Shown: positions 34,478-43,574, counted from the stretch's first letter. The stretch is 64,000 nucleotides of DNA from Streptomyces mobaraensis (GCF_020099395.1 NZ_CP083590.1:682001-746000); one strand, 5' to 3'. The notes: generated by a model from the sequence alone, not told the origin. Made by a program: numbers and translations.

Positions 34478-35304
34478 CCAGGATGTCGTGGGCGGAGAAG
34501 GTGTTCCGCTACGTGCTGCTGCTCGCGGTGCTCGCGCTGACCGTCGGCCCGTTCCTCTGGCAGCTGTCCACCTCGTTCAAGGGCACCACCGAGGACGTCT
34601 ACACCTCGCCGCCGCGCTTCCTGCCCGAGCACCCGACCGCGCACAACTACGCCGAGGTGGCGGACATCGTCCCGGTCTGGGACTACGCCCTGAACTCGCT
34701 GAAGGTGGCGGCGGCCAGTGTGCTCACCAACCTGGCCGGGGCGTCGACGGCGGGCTACGCGCTGGCCCGGCTGCGCTTCCGGGGCCGCGGTCTCGCCGGG
34801 CTGGCCTTCGTGGCGGCGCTGCTGGTGCCGGCGGAGTCCCTGGTCGTCGCGCAGTTCACCATGATGCGCGACCTCCACCTCAACAACACCCTCACCGCCG
34901 TGGTGCTGCCCGGGGCCGTCGGCGCGCTCAACGTCCTGCTGATGCGGAACGCGTTCGCCGGCATCCCGCGCGAGATCGAGGAGGCGGCGGTCGTCGACGG
35001 CGCGAACACCTGGCAGCGGTTCACCCGGATCGCGCTGCCGTCGGTGCGCGGCACCCTGGCCGTCGTCGCGATCTTCGCGTTCATGGGCGCCTGGGACGAC
35101 TTCCTCTGGCCGCTGATCGTCCTCTCGGACTCCGAGCGCTACACGCTGACCGTCGGCCTGAACTTCCTGCACGGCACCTTCCAGCAGAACCCCCGGCTCG
35201 TCGCCGCCGGGACCGTCATCGCGGTGGCCCCGCTCGTGGTGCTGTTCGCCTGCCTCCAGCGGTACTTCTTCCGCGGGACCGGCGAGGGCGCCGTCAAGGG
35301 CTGA
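34474..35304 (+). CDS. sugar ABC transporter permease (MalG-like)
   Basis: A 276-residue permease beginning at GTG 34474, overlapping the previous stop as GTGA; GGGAGGAG lies just upstream. Six helices are visible from YVLLLAVLALTVGPFLWQLSTSFK to the end. The EAA loop is NAFAGIPREIEEAAVVDGANTWQRFTRIALPSVR, and the DDFLWPLIVL motif after it is characteristic of MalG-type subunits. With the MalF-like subunit it forms the channel of the oligosaccharide importer. It is followed after 37 bp by the first glycosidase gene, with a GGAGAGGAG ribosome site. Confidence 0.92.
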   Translation: MTRMSWAEKVFRYVLLLAVLALTVGPFLWQLSTSFKGTTEDVYTSPPRFLPEHPTAHNYAEVADIVPVWDYALNSLKVAAASVLTNLAGASTAGYALARLRFRGRGLAGLAFVAALLVPAESLVVAQFTMMRDLHLNNTLTAVVLPGAVGALNVLLMRNAFAGIPREIEEAAVVDGANTWQRFTRIALPSVRGTLAVVAIFAFMGAWDDFLWPLIVLSDSERYTLTVGLNFLHGTFQQNPRLVAAGTVIAVAPLVVLFACLQRYFFRGTGEGAVKG

Positions 35305-35341
35305 CCCGGCCCCCCGACCCCGTTCTCCGGAGAGGAGCTCC

Positions 35342-36589
35342 ATGAGCGTCCGTTTCGGCGTCAACTACACCCCGAGCCGGGGCTGGTTCCACCACTGGCT
35401 CGACTTCGACCTCGACGACGTCCGCGCCGACCTGGACAGTGTGGCGTCGCTGGGCCTGGACCACGTCCGGGTCTTCCCGCTCTGGCCGCTGTTCCAGCCG
35501 AACCGGACGCTGATCCGGCCGCGCGCCGTCGAGCAGCTGGTCCGGCTGGTGGACGCGGCCGGGGAGCGCGGACTCGACGTCGCCGTGGACGGGCTCCAGG
35601 GACACCTGTCGAGCTTCGACTTCCTGCCCTCGTGGGTGACCACCTGGCACCGCCGCAACCTCTTCACCGACCCCGACGTCGTCGACGCCCAGGCCCGCTA
35701 CCTCGCCGAGCTGGCGGGGGCGCTCGCCGGACGGTCCAACTTCCTCGGCATGACGGTCGGCAACGAGACCAACCAGTTCGCCGGCGACCCGCACCCCGAC
35801 CCGGACCGGGTCACCACCGCCGAAGCCGGCCACTGGCTGCGCCGGATGACGGAGGCGTGCGAACGGGCCGCGCCCGGCCGGACGCATCTGCACGCCGCGT
35901 ACGACGCCGCCTGGTACGACGGCACGCACCCGTTCACGCCCGCGCACGCGGCCCGGATCGGCGCCATGACCGCCGTGCACTCCTGGGTGTTCAACGGCAC
36001 CGCCCAGCGGCACGGCCCGGACGGCGCGGCGACCGGGCTGCACGCCGCGTACCTGATCGAGCTGTCCAAGGCGTGGGCGGACGACCCGGCGCGCCCGGTC
36101 TGGCTCCAGGAGGTCGGGGCGCCCGCGCCGCACGTACCGCCCGCGCGGGCGGCCGAGTTCACGCGCACCACGGTCCGCAACGCGCTGGACTGCCCCGGGC
36201 TGTGGGGCGTCACCTGGTGGTGCTCGCACGATGTGGACCGGGCCCTGGCCGACTTCCCGGCGCTGGAGTACGACCTCGGGCTGTTCACCAACGACCGCCG
36301 GCTCAAACCGGCGGGCGAGGCACTGGCCCGGGTCGTACGGGAGTGCAGGGAAGGCGCGTACGCCGAACCCGCGCCCCGGCGCACGGCGCTGATCCTGGAC
36401 GCGGGCGACGTGGAGAGCGCGCCGCTGCGGCCACTGTGCGCGCCGGGCGGAGCCTTCTTCGAGGCGTGGATGCGGAACGCCGCGAACGGTGTCCGGCCGG
36501 CCGTGGTGCTCGCCCAACGGATCGGTGAACCGGGCCACTTGGCGGGCCGGGGCATCAAGGAGACCGTCGCCGTCGACCGGCTCCCCTGA
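35342..36589 (+). CDS. GH5-like glycoside hydrolase
   Basis: A 415-residue TIM-barrel glycosidase without a signal peptide, so it acts on imported sugar. The catalytic pair expected for clan GH-A is visible: acid/base Glu142 in MTVGNETNQF and nucleophile Glu257 in VWLQEVGAP. Other matches are RFGVNYTPSRGWFHHW at the start, LDHVRVFPLWPLFQPN on strand 2, and WGVTWWCSHDV near the end. The family includes beta-mannosidases and related cytosolic enzymes; a role removing the core beta-mannose of an N-glycan after the other enzymes act would fit the operon but is inference. Start ATG 35342 has GGAGAGGAG upstream. Confidence 0.8.
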   Translation: MSVRFGVNYTPSRGWFHHWLDFDLDDVRADLDSVASLGLDHVRVFPLWPLFQPNRTLIRPRAVEQLVRLVDAAGERGLDVAVDGLQGHLSSFDFLPSWVTTWHRRNLFTDPDVVDAQARYLAELAGALAGRSNFLGMTVGNETNQFAGDPHPDPDRVTTAEAGHWLRRMTEACERAAPGRTHLHAAYDAAWYDGTHPFTPAHAARIGAMTAVHSWVFNGTAQRHGPDGAATGLHAAYLIELSKAWADDPARPVWLQEVGAPAPHVPPARAAEFTRTTVRNALDCPGLWGVTWWCSHDVDRALADFPALEYDLGLFTNDRRLKPAGEALARVVRECREGAYAEPAPRRTALILDAGDVESAPLRPLCAPGGAFFEAWMRNAANGVRPAVVLAQRIGEPGHLAGRGIKETVAVDRLP

Positions 36590-36704
36590 CCGCCGCCGGA
36601 CACCGCCGCGGGCCCGGTCCGCCCGCGGACCCGGAGCCGAACGAGGAGGGCGCGATCCCCGGGGCCGGGGGCTGTCCCTCCGCATATCCCCTCGGAGGAG
36701 CCTC

Positions 36705-39047
36705 ATGCACGAACCGAACGACCGATCCGGGCCCACCGGGTCCGCCCGGCCGACCGCCGGCGCCGGAACCGCCGGATCCGCCCACCCAGTCGTTCCCGCC
36801 GCTCCCGCCGGGGCTGCCGAGGTCGCTGGAGCCGCCGAGGCCGCCGACCGATCCGTCCCGCCCGCGCCCGCCCACGGACCCGTACCAGCCGGGGCCGACG
36901 CCCCCGTCCGCCGGTCGGCCCCCACCGGACCCACCCGCCACTCGCCTGCCGCCGACGGTCCCGCACGCCGTGCCGTCCTCGCCGCCGGTTTCGCGACCGC
37001 GTTCGCCGCGCCGCTCGCCCGGCCGTCGGCGGCACGGGCCGCCGGGCGGGCGGTCTCTCCGGGGGGCGGCGCGGCGGGGGGCGGCGCACCGAGTGCCGGT
37101 GCGGCGCACGCGCCCCCGGACCTCCAGCCGTACGCCGCCTACTGGTTCCCCGACACCCCTCCGCCCGGAACGCCCCCGCCCGGCGTCGTCTGGCGCAGCC
37201 TCGCCCGGTGGAGACCCGAGGACGACCCCGACCTCCCCTTCAACCGCTCGTCCGTCCCGCTCGCCCCGCGCTTCACTCCCCCACCTCGCGACGGCGCCCG
37301 GGCCGGGCAGGCCCGGATCAGCGCCCTGGTCTCCTTCGCCCCCACCTCCGGCCACCCGTCCCAGGGCGGGCCGACCGCCGACCACTACGCGTTCACCCAC
37401 TGGGCCCACCTCGACGAGCTGGTCTTCTGGGGCGGCTCCTCGGGCGAGGGCCTGATCCTCGCGCCCACCGCGCCCGTCGTGGACGCCGCCCACCGCCACG
37501 GCGTGCCCGTCCTGGGCACGGTGTTCCTGCCCCCGGCGGCCTTCGGCGGCCGGCTGGAGTGGACGCGAGACCTGCTGCGCCGGGGGCCGGACGGCGGCTT
37601 CCCGCTGGCCGGCCGGCTGGCCGCGGTGGCCCGCGCGTACGGCTTCGACGGCTGGTTCCTCAACGCCGAGACGGAGGGCGGCGACGCCCGGCTGGGCGCG
37701 GACATGCGCGATTTCGTGGCGCGTCTCCGCGCCACCGGGCTCCGCGTGACCTGGTACGACGCGCTGGCGATCTCCGGGGACGTGGCCTGGCAGAACGAGC
37801 TGAACGACCGCAACGACGCCTTCTTCCGCGCCGCCGGCACGATGTTCGTCAACTTTGGCTGGACGCGCGGGGGCCTGCGGTCGTCCGGGGAGCGGGCCGA
37901 GGCCATGGGCCGGGACCGGTACGAGCTGTGGGCCGGCGTCGACGTGGAGGCGCGCGGCCGGGACACGCGCGTCGACTGGGACGCCGTCCTCCCGCCCGAC
38001 CGTCCGCACGTCACCTCGCTGGGCCTGTACCGCCCCGAGTGGACCTGGAAGCAGGCGGCCGACCGCTCCCCCGCCGCCTTCCACACCCGCGACGACCGCT
38101 TCTGGACCCTCACCGACGGCACCTGGCGCGCCCCCGCCGCGTCCGTCGCCGACCGCTCCACCCTCACCGCCCTCCCCTTCGCGACCGTGTTCAACACCGG
38201 CCACGGGCTCGGCTGGTACGAGCGGGGGCGGCCCGTGCCGTCCGGCCCCTGGCACCACCTGGGCCTCCAGGACCGGCTGCCCGGCCGCCGCCGGGTGACG
38301 GCCGGCCCGGACCCGGCCCCGTCCGTCGGCTACGACTTCGCCGACGCCTGGCACGGCGGCGGCAGCCTGCTGGTCGCCGGCCCGCTCCCGGAGCCCGCGA
38401 CGGTGGAGCTGTACGCGGCCCGGCTGCCGCTGTCGCCATCCACGATCGTCGAGCTGACGTACCGCACGGACGCGGGGAGCGCGCCGGTGCGGGTGGAGTT
38501 CGTCGCGGACGCGGGAGACGGGCGCGCCGGTGTCCTGGCCGCCGGGCGGGCCGGGCCGGCGTGGACCACGGTGACCGTCCGGGCAGGCGCGCTGCTGCGG
38601 GGCCGCGCCCGGGGCACGCTCCGCACGCTGGGCGTGCGCCTCACCGCGCCGGGCGGCGGGCCGGTGCGCTGGCGGCTGGGCCGGCTGGCGGTACGGGACG
38701 GCGCCCCGAGGCCGCCCGGACGACCGGGCCGCCCGGAGATCACCGCGGCGGCCGTCCGCCCCGGCGGCACCGCGGCCCTCCGCCTGGCCTGGGGCGCGTC
38801 CCCCCCGGCCCGTCCGCCACTACCTCCTCCACCAGCGCCTGCCGGGTGGCGGCGTCCGCTTCCTCGGCGGCACCTGTGGGCATGCCTCCTACGTTCCGGA
38901 GCTGCGCCGTACGGCCGGCGAGGCGGTCACGTGCGTCGAGGTGCGCGCGGTGGACGAGCTGTACACCTCCTCGGCCCCCGCCGTCGTCCGGTTCCGCTGG
39001 CCGAACCAGAAGTCCCGGTAACGAACTCCCGTAACAAACCCCGGTAA
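36705..39047 (+). CDS. GH85 endo-beta-N-acetylglucosaminidase, frameshifted in the last tenth
   Basis: A secreted GH85 enzyme that cuts the chitobiose core of N-glycans. Start ATG 36705 follows GGAGGAG. A long low-complexity head of about 85 residues precedes a twin-arginine-type signal (ARRAVLAAGFATAFAAPLARPSAARA). The GH85 barrel spans about residues 135-480: YAFTHWAHLDELVFWGG, HRHGVPVLGTVFLPP, and the catalytic segment YGFDGWFLNAE with Asn320 and Glu322. A jelly-roll region follows. At 38800-38806 a run of seven C shifts the frame: the read frame ends in arginine-rich nonsense at 39047, while frame +1 continues naturally as RHYLLHQRLPGGGVRFLGG and ends at 39021 (771 residues). With six C the protein would be intact. 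Confidence 0.85.
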   Translation: MHEPNDRSGPTGSARPTAGAGTAGSAHPVVPAAPAGAAEVAGAAEAADRSVPPAPAHGPVPAGADAPVRRSAPTGPTRHSPAADGPARRAVLAAGFATAFAAPLARPSAARAAGRAVSPGGGAAGGGAPSAGAAHAPPDLQPYAAYWFPDTPPPGTPPPGVVWRSLARWRPEDDPDLPFNRSSVPLAPRFTPPPRDGARAGQARISALVSFAPTSGHPSQGGPTADHYAFTHWAHLDELVFWGGSSGEGLILAPTAPVVDAAHRHGVPVLGTVFLPPAAFGGRLEWTRDLLRRGPDGGFPLAGRLAAVARAYGFDGWFLNAETEGGDARLGADMRDFVARLRATGLRVTWYDALAISGDVAWQNELNDRNDAFFRAAGTMFVNFGWTRGGLRSSGERAEAMGRDRYELWAGVDVEARGRDTRVDWDAVLPPDRPHVTSLGLYRPEWTWKQAADRSPAAFHTRDDRFWTLTDGTWRAPAASVADRSTLTALPFATVFNTGHGLGWYERGRPVPSGPWHHLGLQDRLPGRRRVTAGPDPAPSVGYDFADAWHGGGSLLVAGPLPEPATVELYAARLPLSPSTIVELTYRTDAGSAPVRVEFVADAGDGRAGVLAAGRAGPAWTTVTVRAGALLRGRARGTLRTLGVRLTAPGGGPVRWRLGRLAVRDGAPRPPGRPGRPEITAAAVRPGGTAALRLAWGASPPARPPLPPPPAPAGWRRPLPRRHLWACLLRSGAAPYGRRGGHVRRGARGGRAVHLLGPRRRPVPLAEPEVPVTNSRNKPR

Positions 39048-39076
39048 CGAGCCCCCGGTAACCCGATCGGTAAGGA
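39015..39076. repeat. four to five short GGTAACGA repeats between glycosidase genes
   Basis: Units around CCCGGTAACGAsCCC recur at about 13-15 nt between the GH85 stop and the GH38 ribosome site (AAGGA at 39072-39076). Each carries a TAA in one frame. Confidence 0.55.
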
Positions 39077-39082
39077 CACTCG

Positions 39083-42000
39083 ATGCACAACGACCGCACC
39101 ACCACCGAAGACCGCCTGCGGCGGGTGCTGGAGGAGCGCATCCGCCCGGCCGTGTACCCCGAGTCGGTGCCGCTGACCGTCGGCGTGTGGCACGCGCCCG
39201 GTGAGCCCGTGCCCGTCGCGGAGGGTCTGGCGGCGCCGCGCGAGCCCATCGGGCCGGGGGACGTCTGGGGCCCGGCCTGGGGGACGAGCTGGTTCACGGT
39301 GACCGGCACGGTGCCGGCCACGTGGGCGGGGCGGACCGTCGAGGCGCTGCTGGACCTGGGGTTCGACCCGAACATGACCGGCTTCCAGTGCGAAGGCCTG
39401 GTCTACCGTTCGGACGGCTCGCCGGTGAAGGGCCTCAACCCGCGCAACCAGTGGGTCCGGATCGGCGCCCCGGTGGCCGGCGGCGAGGAGGTGCGCCTGC
39501 ACGTCGAGGCCGCCGCCAACCCGGTGATCCTCGACTACGAGCCGTTCCGCCCGACCGAGCTCGGCGACCTCGCGACGGCCGACCGCCGCCCGCGCTACCG
39601 GCTGGGCCGCATGGACCTGGCCGTGTTCGACGCCGCCGTGTGGGAACTGGTGCACGATCTGGAGGTGCTGGACGGGCTGATGACCGGCCTGTCCGAGGAG
39701 TCGCCGCGCCGCTGGGAGGTGCTGCGGGCGGTGGAACGGGCGCTGGACGCCGTGGACCTCCAGGACGTCGGCGGAACGGCCGGCCGCGCCCGCGAGCTGC
39801 TGGCCGGCGTCCTGTCGGCCCCGGCCCAGGCGTCGGCGCACCGGATCAGCGCGGTCGGGCACGCCCACATCGACTCGGCGTGGCTGTGGCCGCTGCGCGA
39901 GACGGTCCGCAAGGTGGCCCGGACCACGTCCAACATGACGACGCTGCTGGAGGAGGAGCCGGACTTCGTCTACGCGATGTCGCAGGCGCAGCAGTTCGCG
40001 TGGGTGAAGGAGCACCGGCCGGAGGTCTGGGCGCGGGTGAAGAAGGCGGTGGCGGACGGGCGGTTCGTGCCGGTCGGCGGGATGTGGGTGGAGTCGGACA
40101 CCAATATGCCGGGGTCGGAGGCGCTGGCCCGGCAGTTCGTCCACGGGAAGCGGTTCTTCCTGGAGGAGTTCGGGATCGAGACGGAGGAGGTGTGGCTGCC
40201 GGACTCGTTCGGCTACTCGGCCGCGCTCCCGCAACTGGTGCGGCTGTCGGGTTCGAAGTGGTTCCTGACCCAGAAGATCTCCTGGAGCAAGACCAACAAA
40301 TTCCCTCATCACACGTTCTGGTGGGAGGGCCTGGACGGCAGCCGCGTCTTCACCCACTTCCCGCCCATCGACACCTACAACGCCCAGCTCTCCGGCGAGG
40401 AACTGGCGCACGCCGTCCGCAACTTCCGGGAGAAGGGCGGCGCCACCCGCTCCCTCGCCCCGACCGGCTGGGGGGACGGTGGAGGCGGGACGACACGCGA
40501 GATGCTGGCGCGGGCCCGGCGGCTCGCGGATCTGGAGGGCTCGGCGCGGGTGGTGTTCGAACGGCCGTCGGCGTTCTTCGAGAAGGCGCACGCCGAGTAC
40601 GCGGCGGACGCGCCGGTCTGGGCCGGCGAGCTGTACCTGGAGCTGCACCGGGCCACGCTCACCAGCCAGGCCCGCACCAAGCAGGGCAACCGCCGGGCCG
40701 AGCGGCTGCTGTACGAGGCGGAGCTGTGGTCGGCGACGGCGGCGGTGCGCACCGGCTTCCCGTACCCGTACGAGCGACTGGACCGCCTCTGGAAGACCGT
40801 GCTGCTGCACCAGTTCCACGACATCCTGCCGGGCACGTCGATCGCCTGGGTGCACCGGGAGGCCGCGGCCACGTACGCGGCGGTCGCCGCCGAACTGGAG
40901 TCGCTGATCGCGGACGCGCTGACGGCCCTCGCCGGGGACGCCTCGGCGGGCGGCACGGTCGTCTTCAACGCCGCGCCGCACGGCCGCGCCTGCGTCCCGG
41001 CCCGGTCCGCCAGGCCGGCGGACGAGTTGCCGCGCCCGGTGGCGGCGACGGCCATGGCCCGCGAGGGCGGCGGGTACGTCCTGGAGAACGGCCTGCTGAG
41101 GGTGGAGATCGACGCCCGCGGCCTCGTCGTCTCCGTTGTCGACAAAGAGACCGGCCGCGAGACGATCCCCCCGGGCACGGCGGCCAACCTCCTCCAACTG
41201 CACCAGGACTTCCCGAACATGTGGGACGCGTGGGACGTCGACCGGTTCTACCGGAACACCGTCACCGACCTCACGGACGTGGAGTCGATGGAGCTCACGG
41301 ACGAGGGCGCGGTCCGGGTGGTCCGCGCGTTCGGCGCGTCCCGGGCCGAGCAGCGGATCGCCCTGCCGGACGGGGTGCGGCGGGTCGACTTCACGACGGA
41401 GGTCGACTGGCACGAGACGGAGAAGTTCCTGAAGGCCGCCTTCCCGCTGGACGTGCACGCGGACCGGGTGGCCGCCGAGACCCAGTTCGGGCACCTGTAC
41501 CGTCCGGCACACACCAACACCAGCTGGGACGCGGCCAAGTTCGAGGCGTGCGCCCACCGCTTCGTCCACGTGGAGGAGCACGGCTGGGGCGTCGCGCTGG
41601 TGAACGACTCGACGTACGGCTACGACGTGACGCGCACGGCCCGGGCTCCGGAGTCGTCCACCCCCGGAACGACCACCACCCTCCGCCTGTCCCTCCTCCG
41701 CGCCCCACGCTTCCCCGACCCCCGGACCGACCAGGGCACACACCGCTTCGGCTACGCCCTGGTGCCGGGCGCCCGCATCGACGACGCCGTGTGCGAGGGC
41801 CACCGCCTCGGCATCCCGGAACGCCGCGTCCCGGGCGACCGGGGAACGCCGTCCCTGGTGCACGTGGACGACGAGGCGGTGGTGGTGTCGGCGGTGAAGC
41901 TGGCGGACGACGGGAGCGGCGACGTGGTCGTCCGCCTCTACGAATCCCTGGGCGGCCGCGCCCGCACGACCGTCGCACTCGACTTCCCGACGGCGACCGT

Positions 42001-42130
42001 GCACCGCTGCGACCTGCTGGAACGCCCGCTGGAGAAGGCGGAGTCGACGGACGGGAAGGTGGAGCTGACACTACGCCCGTTCGAGATCGTGACGCTACGG
42101 ATGCGACCCACCAGCCCGTCCGGCGATTGA
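39083..42130 (+). CDS. GH38 alpha-mannosidase
   Basis: A 1015-residue GH38 enzyme without signal peptide. The zinc site is HAHIDSAW at residues 260-267 (His260, His262 by count, Asp264), the catalytic nucleophile is Asp374 in WLPDSFGYSA, and a further zinc ligand lies in LLHQFHDILPGTSIAWVH near 575. The N-terminal beta domain and the large C-terminal beta-sandwich are of normal length for bacterial class II mannosidases. It removes alpha-linked mannose from high-mannose glycans, here probably imported ones. It is the last gene of the LacI-controlled operon. The final residues TSPSGD and the TGA stop are supplied by a dispersed repeat element that begins at about 42113. Confidence 0.95.
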   Translation: MHNDRTTTEDRLRRVLEERIRPAVYPESVPLTVGVWHAPGEPVPVAEGLAAPREPIGPGDVWGPAWGTSWFTVTGTVPATWAGRTVEALLDLGFDPNMTGFQCEGLVYRSDGSPVKGLNPRNQWVRIGAPVAGGEEVRLHVEAAANPVILDYEPFRPTELGDLATADRRPRYRLGRMDLAVFDAAVWELVHDLEVLDGLMTGLSEESPRRWEVLRAVERALDAVDLQDVGGTAGRARELLAGVLSAPAQASAHRISAVGHAHIDSAWLWPLRETVRKVARTTSNMTTLLEEEPDFVYAMSQAQQFAWVKEHRPEVWARVKKAVADGRFVPVGGMWVESDTNMPGSEALARQFVHGKRFFLEEFGIETEEVWLPDSFGYSAALPQLVRLSGSKWFLTQKISWSKTNKFPHHTFWWEGLDGSRVFTHFPPIDTYNAQLSGEELAHAVRNFREKGGATRSLAPTGWGDGGGGTTREMLARARRLADLEGSARVVFERPSAFFEKAHAEYAADAPVWAGELYLELHRATLTSQARTKQGNRRAERLLYEAELWSATAAVRTGFPYPYERLDRLWKTVLLHQFHDILPGTSIAWVHREAAATYAAVAAELESLIADALTALAGDASAGGTVVFNAAPHGRACVPARSARPADELPRPVAATAMAREGGGYVLENGLLRVEIDARGLVVSVVDKETGRETIPPGTAANLLQLHQDFPNMWDAWDVDRFYRNTVTDLTDVESMELTDEGAVRVVRAFGASRAEQRIALPDGVRRVDFTTEVDWHETEKFLKAAFPLDVHADRVAAETQFGHLYRPAHTNTSWDAAKFEACAHRFVHVEEHGWGVALVNDSTYGYDVTRTARAPESSTPGTTTTLRLSLLRAPRFPDPRTDQGTHRFGYALVPGARIDDAVCEGHRLGIPERRVPGDRGTPSLVHVDDEAVVVSAVKLADDGSGDVVVRLYESLGGRARTTVALDFPTATVHRCDLLERPLEKAESTDGKVELTLRPFEIVTLRMRPTSPSGD

Positions 42131-42240
42131 GGACAGCGCGCGCAGCGCGCTTCGGGTGGTGCGGGGGCGCAGCCCCTGCAAGAAACGGTGAATGGGGGTG
42201 CCCCCTCTGGGGGAGGGACCGGGGCGAAACCCCCAACCCC
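42113..42240. repeat. dispersed intergenic repeat, copy 1
   Basis: The segment starts with CCAGCCCGTCCGGCGATTGA, continues with a GCGCGCGCAGCGCGC palindrome, then GGGGGCGCAGCCCCTGC-AAGAAACGG and GGGGGTGCCCCCTCTGGGGG. It closely matches the element at 53041-53175 and the copies within 27040-27300. The first TGA terminates the upstream mannosidase. Confidence 0.85.
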
Positions 42241-42249
42241 ACCCCCGCC

Positions 42250-42564
42250 TCACCACCCCGGCCACCCCACCCCCACAGCCACATACACCCCACACCCCAC
42301 CACCACACTCACCAACAGCGGCGCCCGCCAAGCCGCCGCACCAGCCACCACGGCGGTACCCGCGACAACAGCAGGCGACGGCACCGCAACCTCGCCCCCC
42401 GCCACAGCGGACACCGCCAGCACCAGCAGCACCGCCAAAGGCACATGCCGTATCCAGGGAACCTCCCCAAGGCGGCGGCTGAGAGGCGTCACACCGGCGA
42501 GCCGCATGAGAAGCGTCCCGGCACCCGCGACGGCGGACGCCAGCAGAGCGGCGGAGGTACTCAC
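42250..42564 (-). CDS. azlD: AzlD-like branched-chain amino acid export subunit
   Basis: A 104-residue membrane protein of the AzlD family with four short helices: LLASAVAGAGTLLMRLAGVTPLS, VPLAVLLVLAVSAVAGG, PAVVAGTAVVAGAAAWR and LLVSVVVGCGVYVAVGV. The early T-x-L-x-R-x-x-G-V pattern is conserved in the family. GTG 42564 overlaps the azlC stop as GTGA, so the two are translationally coupled as usual. With AzlC it exports branched-chain or related amino acids. It lies directly upstream (divergent) of an uncharacterised amino-acid-type operon, and could serve as its exporter; that is inference. Confidence 0.8.
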   Translation of the reverse strand: MSTSAALLASAVAGAGTLLMRLAGVTPLSRRLGEVPWIRHVPLAVLLVLAVSAVAGGEVAVPSPAVVAGTAVVAGAAAWRAPLLVSVVVGCGVYVAVGVGWPGW

Positions 42565-43319
42565 ACCACCTCCCCGCCCCCGGGGGGCCGGACGCGAGCC
42601 CCCCGCCCGTCCGCCACCGCCAGAAGCCCGGTCACGACGACCATCGCCGCAAGCTCCGCGAAGCTCCCCGCCGGACGACAAGCGACCACCACCGCGACCG
42701 CCACGACCGGCACCCACACCCGCCCCCACCACCCGTCCACCGCCCGCAGCGCGTCCACCGCCAGGGCGACGAACAGCGCGGGCAGCGCGAAGGCGGTGGC
42801 GCCCTCGGGCACGACCGGCCCCAGCGCCGCCCCGACGGCGGTCCCGCCGGCCCACGCCGTCCAGCAAGCGGCGTGCACCCCGTACCGGAACCCGGTGGGC
42901 CGCTCGGGCCGCCCGAGATCCAGTGCGAACGACTCGTCGGTGAGGGTGTGGGCGAGCGCCAGCCGGCCCACCGGCCGCGCCCGGCGCAGCAGCGGCCCGG
43001 CCGCCAGACTCATCGGAATGTGCCGCAGGTTGACGACGAGCATGCCCGCCGCGACGAGCAGCGGGTGCTGTCCGAAAGCCAGCGCCTGGAGCCCGGCCAT
43101 CTGCGCCGCGCCCGCGTAGACCCACGCGGACATCAGGACCGACAGCCAGAGGGGCAGGCCCGCGCGGGTGGCGATGGCGCCGAAGGCGGCGGCGACGGGC
43201 AGGTAGCCGACGGCGGCTCCCACCGCGTGGGCCGCGCCCTGGAGGAACGGTCCGCCACCGGACACCCGCGAGCCGCGGGCCGGACGCGGGCGCAGAGGGG
43301 TGATCCGCTCGACGGGCAC
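42561..43319 (-). CDS. azlC: AzlC-like branched-chain amino acid export permease
   Basis: A 252-residue membrane protein of the AzlC family with about seven to eight helices. Typical residues are GAAVGYLPVAAAFGAIATRAGLPLWLSVLMSAWVYAGAAQMAGLQAL, then NLRHIPMSLAAGPLL and LTDESFAL, the family hallmarks. GTG 43319 is the start because GGAGG lies 5 nt upstream; the frame is open further upstream without a ribosome site. It forms a two-component exporter with AzlD. The 255-bp region separating it from the divergent amidohydrolase contains a perfect 18-bp palindrome at 43511-43528. Confidence 0.85.
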   Translation of the reverse strand: MPVERITPLRPRPARGSRVSGGGPFLQGAAHAVGAAVGYLPVAAAFGAIATRAGLPLWLSVLMSAWVYAGAAQMAGLQALAFGQHPLLVAAGMLVVNLRHIPMSLAAGPLLRRARPVGRLALAHTLTDESFALDLGRPERPTGFRYGVHAACWTAWAGGTAVGAALGPVVPEGATAFALPALFVALAVDALRAVDGWWGRVWVPVVAVAVVVACRPAGSFAELAAMVVVTGLLAVADGRGARVRPPGGGEVV

Positions 43320-43510
43320 AGGACCTCCAGGCGGGGAGGGGACGGCCGTTCCCCTCACCTTAGGAAGGCCGCGCGGCCGGCCGGACGGCTTTGGGGGCGC
43401 GCCCCCCGTTCGGGCCAACGCCCCGGAACACCCGACACCTCACACCCGGCGGCGCCCCGCCGGGTTCGCGCCGACATCAGGCCCCGGGGGCGGACCCCCG
43501 CGTTCCGGGT

Positions 43511-43528
43511 GGTCTACCCGGGTAGACC
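43511..43528. promoter_or_regulatory. 18-bp perfect palindrome, candidate operator of the amidohydrolase operon
   Basis: GGTCTACCCGGGTAGACC is perfectly symmetric, and the right half is echoed once more as GGGTAGAG at 43529-43536. It ends 46 bp before the amidohydrolase ATG, where a repressor would block transcription. No regulator gene is adjacent. Confidence 0.6.
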
Positions 43529-43574
43529 GGGTAGAGAGTCCGGGGATCAGCGCAGAGACCCCTGGAGTGGTGCC

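Noticed and set aside
38927..42004. 1025-residue minus-strand open frame opposite the alpha-mannosidase
   Set aside because: Shadow frame caused by third-position GC bias; low-complexity Arg/His/Val composition, no motifs, while the plus strand encodes a complete GH38 enzyme.
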